Positions 1 to 6,469 of a DNA stretch of 9,831 bases are shown here, piece after piece. Origin of the DNA: Pseudomonadota bacterium (lineage in GTDB: Bacteria; Pseudomonadota; Alphaproteobacteria; Reyranellales; Reyranellaceae); contig JAEWIV010000053.1 of NCBI GenBank assembly GCA_023386865.1, forward strand, positions 1 to 9,831, read 5' to 3'. Made by a program: the position numbers and the translations under genes. The notes under the pieces were generated by a model. That model saw only the letters and a list, made by a program, of their open reading frames with translations, made no database searches and was not told the origin of the DNA. The first letter of the stretch is position 1. Every line of letters begins with the position of its first letter.

Positions 1-23
1 CCACCCCCCCAATCCGCTCCAGC

Positions 24-983
24 GTGGCGGCTGACGCACCGGCGACCCCTCGGGGCGCCGGTAAACGGCGCGCCGCTGCCGCGGGCGGCACGGCGGGGCT
101 GAAGCGCGCCCACTACAAGAACTCGCGCCTGCCGTTTCTGCTGCTTCTGCCGCAGCTGCTGGTGCTGCTGCTGTTCTTCTTCATCCCGGCGGTGCGGGCG
201 CTGGTGCAGGCCTTCGTCCTAACCGATCCGTTCGGCACCACCGTCCATTTCGTGTGGTTCGACAATTTCCACGCCCTGTTCGCGAGCCCCGAGTACCGCT
301 CGTCGGTCTGGGTCACGCTGTGGTTCACTCTGGCGCAGAACGTGCTGACACTGTCGGTGGCCGCCATGCTGGCCTTCGCCACCGATCGCGTGATCCGCGG
401 CCGCGGGTTCTATCGCAGCATCGTGCTCTTGCCCTATGCCATCGCCCCGGTGATCGCGGGTATCCTGTGGGCGTTCCTGTTCAATGCCCATGTCGGGCCG
501 CTCACTTACGTCTTGAAGGCGGTGGGGATCGCCTGGGATCCCACGCGCAACGGCTTCGATGCCTTCCTGCTGGTGACCTTCGCCGCCGCCTGGAAGCACA
601 TCTGCTACGACTACATTTTCCTGGTGGCGGCCTTGCTCGCCGTGCCGGCGTCGCTCCTGGAAGCGGCGGCTGTCGACGGCGCCGGCCCGGGCCTGCGTTT
701 CTTCAAGATCGCGCTGCCGATGATCGGGCCGACGGTATTCTTCCTGCTGGTGATGAATTTCGTCTACGGCTTCTTCGAGACCTTCGCCATCGTCGACGCG
801 GTGACCAAGGGCGGCCCGGGCGGGGCGACCATGATCCTGGTCTACAAGGTCTACCAGGACGGCTTCGTGCATATCGATCTCGGCTCCTCGGCGGCGCAGT
901 CGGTGCTGCTGATGATCTTCGCCGTCATCCTCACCATGCTGCAGTTCCGCTATGTCGAGCGGAACGTGAACTACGACGTCTGA
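24..983 (+). CDS. ugpA: UgpA-like ABC transporter permease (sn-glycerol-3-phosphate family)
   Basis: Inner-membrane permease of the MalF/UgpA (CUT1) type, expected to pair with the UgpE-like protein that follows and import glycerol-3-phosphate or glycerophosphodiesters. The 319-residue protein has a hydrophobic first membrane segment at about 36-58, further segments across a MetI-like domain (about 95-305), and the cytoplasmic EAA coupling loop at 213-232 (EAAAVDGAGPG then FKIALP), which docks on the ATPase. The signatures DPFG (68-71), TKGGPGGAT (261-269) and the C-terminal QFRYVER match what I recall of E. coli UgpA (about 295 aa). The extra length is an Ala/Gly/Pro-rich, basic N-terminal stretch of about 25 residues. 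The start is uncertain: GTG at 24 has no visible Shine-Dalgarno sequence, and its frame is open to the window edge, so the true start could lie before base 1. The gene ends 1 nt before ugpE. The family is secure; the exact substrate is inferred. Confidence 0.9.
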   Translation: MAADAPATPRGAGKRRAAAAGGTAGLKRAHYKNSRLPFLLLLPQLLVLLLFFFIPAVRALVQAFVLTDPFGTTVHFVWFDNFHALFASPEYRSSVWVTLWFTLAQNVLTLSVAAMLAFATDRVIRGRGFYRSIVLLPYAIAPVIAGILWAFLFNAHVGPLTYVLKAVGIAWDPTRNGFDAFLLVTFAAAWKHICYDYIFLVAALLAVPASLLEAAAVDGAGPGLRFFKIALPMIGPTVFFLLVMNFVYGFFETFAIVDAVTKGGPGGATMILVYKVYQDGFVHIDLGSSAAQSVLLMIFAVILTMLQFRYVERNVNYDV

Positions 984-984
984 C

Positions 985-1869
985 ATGGTCGAGCGCACGC
1001 GCACCCTCGATATCGCCTGCCACGGGCTCCTGATCCTGGGCGGCCTTCTGGTCTGCCTGCCGATCTACTTCGCTTTCGTCGTCGGCTCGCACACGGTGGG
1101 CGACGTGCTCGCCGTGCCGCCGCCCTGGCTGCCCGGCGATCGCTTCTTCGAGAATGCCGCGACAGCCTGGCAGAAGGGCAATCTCGGACGCTTGCTGTTC
1201 AATTCCCTGGTCGTGGCGGTCGGCATCACGCTGGGCAAGATCGCCGTGTCGCTGCTCTCCGCCTTCGCCATCGCCTATTTCCGCTTCCGCTGGCGCATGA
1301 CGGCGTTCTGGCTGATCTTCGCGTCGCTGATGCTGCCGGTGGAAGTGCGCATCCTGCCGACCTATGAGGCGGTGACAAATGTGGCGCTGCCGCTGCAGTG
1401 GCTGTTCGACTGGCTGGGGTTCGAGGTTACCCTGGAATGGAACATGATGAACAGCTATGGCGGGTTGATCCTGCCGCTGATCGCCTCGGCTACCGCCACC
1501 TTCCTGTTCCGCCAGTTCTTCCTCACGGTCCCTGAGGAGCTGTGCGAGGCCGCGCGCATCGACGGCGCCTCACCGCTGCATTTCTTCCGCCATGTCCTGC
1601 TGCCGCTGTCGACGTCGAACATGGTGGCGCTGTCGATCATCCTGTTCCTCTATGGCTGGAACCAATATCTGTGGCCCCTGCTGTTCACCACGGAAAAGGA
1701 CATGGCGACCGCGGTGATCGGGCTGAAGCATTTGATCCCGCAGTCGGATTCCGAGCCGGCCTGGAATGTCGCCATGAACGCGGCGCTGCTGGTCATGCTG
1801 CCACCCGTCGTGGTCGTGGTGGCGCTGCAGCGCTGGCTGGTGAAGGGCTTGGTCGACAGCGGCAAGTAA
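985..1869 (+). CDS. ugpE: UgpE-like ABC transporter permease (sn-glycerol-3-phosphate family)
   Basis: Second inner-membrane permease of the importer, of MalG/UgpE type, 294 aa (E. coli UgpE is about 281). The N-terminus MVERTRTLDI leads into a first membrane segment at about 12-34. The MetI-like domain spans about 70-285, with the EAA loop at 184-208 (EELCEAARIDGAS then FFRHVLLPL) and the WNQYLWPLL motif at 225-233 typical of UgpE/MalG C-terminal halves. The ATG lies one base after the TGA of ugpA and has no good ribosome binding site, which points to translational coupling: ribosomes ending ugpA restart here. Co-occurrence with ugpA and a phosphodiesterase supports a glycerol-3-phosphate role over a generic sugar role. 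The cognate ATPase (UgpC) and binding protein (UgpB) are not in the window. Confidence 0.92.
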   Translation: MVERTRTLDIACHGLLILGGLLVCLPIYFAFVVGSHTVGDVLAVPPPWLPGDRFFENAATAWQKGNLGRLLFNSLVVAVGITLGKIAVSLLSAFAIAYFRFRWRMTAFWLIFASLMLPVEVRILPTYEAVTNVALPLQWLFDWLGFEVTLEWNMMNSYGGLILPLIASATATFLFRQFFLTVPEELCEAARIDGASPLHFFRHVLLPLSTSNMVALSIILFLYGWNQYLWPLLFTTEKDMATAVIGLKHLIPQSDSEPAWNVAMNAALLVMLPPVVVVVALQRWLVKGLVDSGK

Positions 1870-1884
1870 CGGAAAGTAGAGTTC

Positions 1885-2598
1885 ATGGTCCTGATCATCG
1901 GCCATCGCGGCGCTCGCAACCTTTGGCCGGAGAACAGTCTGGAGGGATTTCGGCGCACGCGTGACCTCGGGGTCGACGCCGTCGAGTTCGACGTCCATCC
2001 GGCGCGCGATGGCGAACTGGTCGTGATCCACGATCCATCGCTCGACCGCACCACCGAAGGCAGTGGACCGGTCGCCGACCGGACGGCGGCCGACCTTGCC
2101 GCCATGGGCGTTCCCGGCCTCGAGGCGGTTCTCGACGTCTATGCCGGCACGCCGATCGAGCTGCACATCGAGATCAAGACCGACGTTCTCGGCCGGCCCT
2201 ATGAAGGCTTGGAAAAACAGCTCCTCGACGTGATCGGCAGGCGCAGGCTCGGGCAACAGGCCATCGTCACGAGCTTCGTGCCTGAGATTCTGGAGACCGT
2301 GCGGCGGCTGTCGCCGCCGCAGCGTGTGCTGGCATCGCTCGATCGACGCTCGGCCGAGCTTTTCGGCGGATTGCCGGCGGCGCTCGATCGGTTCGCCGGC
2401 ATCGGCAACTGCATGGTCGCGGTGGAGAAGGGCCTGCTGGCGGACAGCCTCGATCTTTGCTTGCGGCGGATCGGTGGCGAATGCTTGGGCGCCTGGGTGC
2501 CCAATGAAGCCGACGACATCGCGCACTGGCTTGCCCAGCCGATCCGTCAGATCACGACCGACCGGCCCGACGTCGCGCTGAGGCTGCGCGGCCGTTAG
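1885..2598 (+). CDS. ugpQ: Glycerophosphodiester phosphodiesterase (UgpQ-like, cytoplasmic)
   Basis: Hydrolyses glycerophosphodiesters to sn-glycerol-3-phosphate plus the head-group alcohol. The GDPD family is a metal-dependent TIM barrel. The 237-residue protein shows the catalytic and metal-site motifs: HRGA at 7-10, PENS at 15-18, VEFDV at 33-37 (Glu34, Asp36), HD at 49-50, HIEIK at 94-98 (Glu96, Lys98), and the family end motif TTDRPD at 224-229. Its length fits E. coli UgpQ (about 247). No signal peptide or membrane segment is visible, so it should act in the cytoplasm on substrate brought in by the adjacent permeases. The ATG is 15 nt after the ugpE stop and is preceded by GGAAAG at 1871-1876 with an 8-nt spacer, supporting this start and same-operon expression. 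Its stop faces the convergent importer operon 41 bp away. Confidence 0.93.
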   Translation: MVLIIGHRGARNLWPENSLEGFRRTRDLGVDAVEFDVHPARDGELVVIHDPSLDRTTEGSGPVADRTAADLAAMGVPGLEAVLDVYAGTPIELHIEIKTDVLGRPYEGLEKQLLDVIGRRRLGQQAIVTSFVPEILETVRRLSPPQRVLASLDRRSAELFGGLPAALDRFAGIGNCMVAVEKGLLADSLDLCLRRIGGECLGAWVPNEADDIAHWLAQPIRQITTDRPDVALRLRGR

Positions 2599-2639
2599 AG
2601 CGGAATGAGATGGGCCTACCAAACTCCGGGACTACACAC
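2599..2639. other. 41-bp convergent intergenic junction, no terminator visible
   Basis: This gap separates the TAG stop of the + strand phosphodiesterase from the TAG stop of the - strand DppF-like ATPase. I looked on both strands for a GC stem followed by a T run and found none. Either the two transcripts run into each other or termination is Rho-dependent or uses a weak structure I cannot recognise. Confidence 0.6.
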
Positions 2640-3617
2640 CTAGCCGAAGAGGTGGCAGGCGATCATACGGTCGGCCACCTGCGTCAGTGGCGGGGCCTGT
2701 TGGGCGCAGCGCGGCATGGCGTGCGGGCAGCGAGGGTGGAAGTGGCAGCCCGACGGCGGATTGAGCGGGCTCGGCACCTCGCCGGCCAGTGGCTCGTCCT
2801 CGCGCCGCTCGTCGGGATGGCTGGGCAGGGCGGCGGCGAACAACGCCTTGGTGTAGGGATGCTGCGGGTTCCCGGCGATGGCCCGCGCCGCGCCGCTCTC
2901 GACGATCTTGCCGAGGTACATCACTACGATCTGGTGGCTCATGTGAGCTACGGCGGCGAGGTCGTGGGCGATGAAGAGATAGGAGAGACCGAGCCGCGCC
3001 TGCAGGTCGCGCAACAGGTTCAGGATCTGGGCACGAATCGAGACGTCGAGCGCAGATACGGGCTCGTCGAGCACGACCAGCTTGGGTGACAGCACCAGCG
3101 CACGGGCGATGGCGATGCGCTGCCGCTGGCCGCCCGAGAATTCGTGCGGGAAGAGATCGGCCGAGCGCTCGGGCAGGCCAACGAGGTCGAGCAGCTCGAG
3201 GACGCGCTGCCGCACCGCCGCTGGTCCGACGGTTTCGTTGGTGACCAGCGGCTCGGCAATGATGGCGCTGATACGCATGCGCGGATTGAGCGAGGCATAG
3301 GGATCCTGGAACACCGCCTGCACCGACTTGCGGTAGCGGCGATGGCCGGCCGCATCCAGGTCGGCAAGATCGCGGCCTTCGAACAACATGCTCCCGGCCG
3401 TCGGCTGCTCCAGCCCAAGCACCAGCTTGGCGGTCGTGGTCTTGCCGCAGCCCGATTCGCCCACCACGCCGAGGGTCCTGCCGCCCTCGATCGCGAAAGA
3501 GATGCCGTCGACCGCACGCACCGTGCCGCGGCTTCCGCTGAAGAGTCCGCGGCGCGCGGGAAAGTGCTTGGTGAGCTCGGCGGCCTGGACGACCGCTGTG
3601 GGAAGGGGGGCGCTCAT
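2640..3617 (-). CDS. DppF/OppF-like ABC transporter ATP-binding protein
   Basis: Second ATPase of the peptide-type importer, 325 aa, cytoplasmic. It shows Walker A GESGCGKTT (53-61), Q-loop Gln104 in FQDPYASLNP, signature FSGGQRQR (160-167), Walker B VVLDEP (181-186, catalytic Glu185) and H-loop His218. The C-terminal oligopeptide-transporter extension carries HPYTKALF (253-260) and four cysteines (291, 297, 304, 321), the pattern linked to an iron-sulfur cluster in some Dpp/Opp ATPases. The start ATG overlaps the TGA of the DppD-like gene by 4 nt (ATGA) and is preceded by AAAGG with a 7-nt spacer. The frame stays open for 159 codons further upstream, but that stretch lies inside the neighbouring gene and makes no sensible domain. 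This is the last gene of the operon. Peptide, nickel, opine or other substrates are all possible for the family. Confidence 0.93.
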   Translation of the reverse strand: MSAPLPTAVVQAAELTKHFPARRGLFSGSRGTVRAVDGISFAIEGGRTLGVVGESGCGKTTTAKLVLGLEQPTAGSMLFEGRDLADLDAAGHRRYRKSVQAVFQDPYASLNPRMRISAIIAEPLVTNETVGPAAVRQRVLELLDLVGLPERSADLFPHEFSGGQRQRIAIARALVLSPKLVVLDEPVSALDVSIRAQILNLLRDLQARLGLSYLFIAHDLAAVAHMSHQIVVMYLGKIVESGAARAIAGNPQHPYTKALFAAALPSHPDERREDEPLAGEVPSPLNPPSGCHFHPRCPHAMPRCAQQAPPLTQVADRMIACHLFG

Positions 3618-4612
3618 GACGCTGCCTTTGCACTGGCATCGATCGGCACGAGCCAGCAGCGCGCCCTCGTCTCGCCGTCGATGGCGAATTCCGGCGGTGC
3701 TTCGGCCCGGCAGCGGGCGAAGGCCTCGGGGCAGCGCGGCGCAAAGGCGCAGCCGGCGGGCAGCGAGGCGAGGTCGGGCGGCTGGCCTTCGATCGCCGTC
3801 AAATGATCGCGATTGTCGGTCATGCGCGGGATCGAGCCCAGCAACGCCTTGGTGTAGGGATGCGCCGGCCGATTGAAGATGCGCGATACCGGCCCGTGCT
3901 CGACCACGCGGCCGGCATACATCACGGCGAGCTGGTCGCACATCTTGGCGACGATCCCGAGATTGTGGGTGATGAAGATCAGCGCCAGCCCGTGCTCGCG
4001 CTGCAGGTCGCGCAGCAGCTTGAGGTACTGCGCCTGGATGGTGAGGTCGAGGCTGGTGGTCGGTTCGTCGGCAATCAGCAGCTTCGGTTCGCATGAGATG
4101 CCGACGGCGCCGACGATGCGCTGGCGCATGCCGCCCGACATTTCGTGCGGGAATTGAGTGACCCGGGTGTCTGGCGAGGCGATGCGCACGGAGCGCAGCA
4201 GCTCGATCGCGCGCTTCCAGGCGCTGGCGCGGGAGGCACGCTCGTGGACCCGGATCGGCTCGCCCACCTGGTCGCCGATGGTGAACAGGGGATTCAACGA
4301 GGCCATCGGATCCTGCAGGATCATGGCAATGCGCTTGCCGCGCACTTCCCGCATCTCTGCGTCGGACTTGTCCAGAAGGTTCTCGCCCTCGAACATCATG
4401 CGACCGCTGGTGATACGCGCCGCTGTCGGCAGCAGCCGGAGGATGGTCAGCGCCAAGGTGCTCTTTCCCGAGCCCGATTCGCCCACGATGCCTAGCGTCT
4501 CCCCGGCGTCGAGACTGAGCGTGACCTCGTCGACGGCGCGCACCACGCGCGTCCCCTGCTGGGAGACGTAGTGCGTGGAGAGATTCTCGAGCGACAGGAG
4601 AGGGGAGGGCAT
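3614..4612 (-). CDS. DppD/OppD-like ABC transporter ATP-binding protein
   Basis: First ATPase of the peptide-type importer, 332 aa, expected to form the heterodimeric motor with the DppF-like protein. It shows Walker A GESGSGKST (44-52), Q-loop Gln100 in ILQDPMASLNP, signature MSGGMRQR (158-165, the Met form usual in DppD/OppD), Walker B LLIADEP (178-184, catalytic Glu183) and H-loop His216. The C-terminal extension has HPYTKALLGSIP (251-262) and cysteines at 288, 294, 301 and 319. The ATG at 4612 begins a normal N-terminus, MPSPLLSLENLS, two bases after the TAG of the DppC-like permease. No clear Shine-Dalgarno sequence precedes it, so translational coupling is likely. The same frame is open far upstream through the permease gene, but that translation is a shadow. 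The downstream end overlaps the DppF-like start by 4 nt. Confidence 0.93.
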   Translation of the reverse strand: MPSPLLSLENLSTHYVSQQGTRVVRAVDEVTLSLDAGETLGIVGESGSGKSTLALTILRLLPTAARITSGRMMFEGENLLDKSDAEMREVRGKRIAMILQDPMASLNPLFTIGDQVGEPIRVHERASRASAWKRAIELLRSVRIASPDTRVTQFPHEMSGGMRQRIVGAVGISCEPKLLIADEPTTSLDLTIQAQYLKLLRDLQREHGLALIFITHNLGIVAKMCDQLAVMYAGRVVEHGPVSRIFNRPAHPYTKALLGSIPRMTDNRDHLTAIEGQPPDLASLPAGCAFAPRCPEAFARCRAEAPPEFAIDGETRARCWLVPIDASAKAAS

Positions 4613-4614
4613 GG

Positions 4615-5505
4615 CTACAACTGGCGCAGCTGCGGATCGAGCTTCACGCGCAGCCAGTCGCCCAGAAGGTTGGCCGACAGGACCATCAGCATGATGCAGA
4701 TGCCGGGGAATACCGTGAGCCACCAGTAGCCCACCATGAGGCCCTTCTTGCCGTCGGCCATCATCAGGCCCCAGGCGGGCTTGGGCGGCGGCACGCCGAC
4801 GCCGAGGAACGAGAGCGACGCCTCGGTGACGATCACCACGCCCAGCATCAACGTGGCGAGCACGATAGCGGAGTTGATGACGTTGGGCAGGATGTGGCGC
4901 CTCATGATCAGCGACTTGGAGCAGCCGGCGACGACGGCCAGGCGCACGAACTCGCGCTGCTTCAGCGACAGGACTTCTCCCCGGATGACGCGGGCGTAGC
5001 GTGTCCAGTAGACCAAGCCCAGGATCAGGATGATGTTGAGCTCGCTGGGGCCGACGATGGCGGCGAGGAAGATGGCGAAGGTGAGCGCCGGAAGCGCCAG
5101 CCACGTGTCGGTGACGCGCATCACGACCTGGTCGGCCCAGCCGCCGAGATAGCCCGACAGGATGCCGAGCAGAGTGCCGATACCGCCCGCCACCAGCACG
5201 GCGGTGATGCCCACCACCACGGAGACGCGGGCGCCGAAGATCAGGCGCGAAAGGACGTCGCGGCCGACATGGTCGGTGCCCAGGGGATAGACGAGGCTGC
5301 CGCCTTCCTGCCAGAAGGGCGGCTTGAAGCGGCGGGCCAGGCTGCCGATTTGCGGATCGTGCGGCGCCAGCACGTCGGCGAAGATCGCCACGAAGGCGAT
5401 GAGCAGGAGGATCAGCACCGGCACCAGGGGGAAGCCCTTCAATCGCCACAACGCGTAGCCGGAAGGGACCGCGGTCGTGGTGACGGGAGGCGTGATGACA
5501 GCCAT
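4615..5505 (-). CDS. DppC-like ABC transporter permease
   Basis: Inner-membrane permease, 296 aa, a typical length for DppC/OppC. After a cytoplasmic N-terminus there is a membrane segment at about 25-46 followed by LAPHDPQ, the usual OppC N-terminal motif. Then come LGTDHVGRDVLSRLIFGAR (75-93), the MetI-like domain, an EAA-type loop at 185-208 (EFVRLAVVAGCSKSL then RRHILPN), LSFLGVGVPPP (231-241) and LGDWLRVKLDPQLR near the end. The start ATG lies 5 nt after the DppB-like stop, with GGAAAG across the end of that gene serving as ribosome binding site (spacer about 9 nt). It pairs with the DppB-like protein to form the translocation pore for the substrate handed over by the binding proteins upstream. 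Confidence 0.94.
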   Translation of the reverse strand: MAVITPPVTTTAVPSGYALWRLKGFPLVPVLILLLIAFVAIFADVLAPHDPQIGSLARRFKPPFWQEGGSLVYPLGTDHVGRDVLSRLIFGARVSVVVGITAVLVAGGIGTLLGILSGYLGGWADQVVMRVTDTWLALPALTFAIFLAAIVGPSELNIILILGLVYWTRYARVIRGEVLSLKQREFVRLAVVAGCSKSLIMRRHILPNVINSAIVLATLMLGVVIVTEASLSFLGVGVPPPKPAWGLMMADGKKGLMVGYWWLTVFPGICIMLMVLSANLLGDWLRVKLDPQLRQL

Positions 5506-5510
5506 GGTCG

Positions 5511-6431
5511 TCAGCTTTCCAGACGAATACGGGGATCGATGATGGCGTACAGGATGTCGACCACCAGATTGACGAGCACGATCATGGCGCCGCCGATGAT
5601 CACGACGCCTTGCACGACCGGGAAGTCGCGGAAGGTGATGCCCTCGAAGAGCAGCCGGCCGATGCCCGGCCAGGCGAACACGGTCTCGACCACAACGGCC
5701 ACGTTGATCATGACCACGAGGTTGATGCCGGCGAGCGTGATCACCGGGATCAGCGCGTTCTTGAGCGCGTGCTTGCCGATCACCAGCGCCTCGGGCAGGC
5801 CCTTAAGTCGCGCCAGCTTGATGTACTCCGAGCCCAGCACCTCTAGCATGGAGGAACGCGTGAGCCGCATGTGGGCGGCGGCGAAGTACCAGCCTAGCGT
5901 GAAGGCCGGCATCAGCAGATGCAGGACGCTGCCCGAGCCGGAGGAGGGCAGCCAGCCGAGATAGACCGAGAAGAACAGGATCAGCACCAGGCCGACCCAG
6001 AACTGGGGCAACGACAGGCCGAGCAACGCGAAGATCTTGCCGGCCGAGTCCCAGAACCCGTCGACGCGAACCGCGGCAAGGATGCCGCTCGGGATGCCGA
6101 TCAGCAGCGACAGCGCCATGGCGACGGCGGCCAGCAGCAGCGAATGTGGCAGGCGCTCGAAGTAGAGATCGAGGACGGGCACACGGTAGTAGAAGGACTG
6201 GCCGAGGTCGCCGGCGAACAGGGCGGCCATGAAATGCCCGTATTGCCCCCATAGCGGCTGATCGAGGCCGAGCTGGCGGCGCATGTTCTCGATGTCCTCG
6301 TGACTGGCGCCCGGTTCGACCAGCAGGCTCACCGGGTCGCCGGTAACGCGCACGAAGAGGAAGATCGTGACCGACAGCAGGAACAGCGACAGCAGCGAGT
6401 AGCCGACGCGGCGGATGATGTACTGTTTCAT
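5511..6431 (-). CDS. DppB-like ABC transporter permease
   Basis: Inner-membrane permease, 306 aa, matching DppB/OppB in length and layout. The first membrane segment (about 9-28) begins right after MKQYIIRRVG, as in family members. It is followed by RVTGDPV, a periplasmic helix region with RRQLGLDQPLWGQY (51-64), the MetI-like domain from about 95, the EAA-type loop at 202-230 (EYIKLARLKGL then KHALKNALIPV), ETVFAWPGIGRLL (249-261) and the C-terminal DPRIRLES. The start is supported by AAGGT at 6441-6445 with a 9-nt spacer. The gene sits 34 nt downstream of the second binding-protein gene. That gap is filled by a 13-codon open frame whose stop overlaps this ATG (ATGA), described separately. 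Confidence 0.94.
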   Translation of the reverse strand: MKQYIIRRVGYSLLSLFLLSVTIFLFVRVTGDPVSLLVEPGASHEDIENMRRQLGLDQPLWGQYGHFMAALFAGDLGQSFYYRVPVLDLYFERLPHSLLLAAVAMALSLLIGIPSGILAAVRVDGFWDSAGKIFALLGLSLPQFWVGLVLILFFSVYLGWLPSSGSGSVLHLLMPAFTLGWYFAAAHMRLTRSSMLEVLGSEYIKLARLKGLPEALVIGKHALKNALIPVITLAGINLVVMINVAVVVETVFAWPGIGRLLFEGITFRDFPVVQGVVIIGGAMIVLVNLVVDILYAIIDPRIRLES

Positions 6432-6469
6432 GGAGAGCGCACCTTGGGCCAGGCACGGATAGCCATCAT
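6428..6469 (-). CDS. Possible 13-codon bridging ORF between binding protein and permease
   Basis: This short frame reads MMAIRAWPKVRSP. Its ATG overlaps the TGA stop of the binding-protein gene (ATGA), and its TGA overlaps the ATG of the DppB-like gene (ATGA). A purine-rich stretch in the last codons of the binding-protein gene (GAAGGGGAAGG) is placed like a ribosome binding site for it, and the permease's own AAGGT site lies inside it. If translated, it could carry terminating ribosomes from the highly expressed binding-protein gene into the permease genes. The peptide resembles nothing I recognise, and a frame of this size with such overlaps can arise by chance. Translation is inferred only. 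Confidence 0.25.
   Translation of the reverse strand: MMAIRAWPKVRSP

Noticed and set aside
219..1004. 261-codon open frame on the - strand opposite the UgpA-like gene
   Set aside because: It is antisense to a strongly supported permease and its translation is a low-complexity mix of His, Gln, Glu, Asp and Arg. It is a shadow.
1542..1964. 140-codon open frame on the + strand spanning the ugpE-ugpQ junction
   Set aside because: It overlaps both genes in a different frame and is Arg/His/Ala-rich without a domain. The flanking genes have clear motifs and proper starts.
2841..3863. A 22-bp exact repeat at 2841-2862 and 3842-3863
   Set aside because: Both copies encode the conserved HPYTKAL motif of the two paralogous ATPases, so protein conservation explains it. 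It is not a separate repeat element.
3618..4094. Possible 159-codon N-terminal extension of the DppF-like ATPase
   Set aside because: The extension overlaps the DppD-like gene in another frame and is Arg/Ala-rich with no domain. The ATG at 3617 has a ribosome binding site and gives a normal family length.
4613..5449. Possible 279-codon N-terminal extension of the DppD-like ATPase
   Set aside because: It runs through the DppC-like permease gene out of frame. The ATG at 4612 gives a standard OppD N-terminus two bases after the permease stop.
4894..5964. 356-codon open frame on the + strand across the permease genes
   Set aside because: It is antisense to the DppB- and DppC-like genes. Its translation is rich in Asp, Gln, His, Glu and Arg without any recognisable domain, as expected from the reverse of hydrophobic membrane codons.
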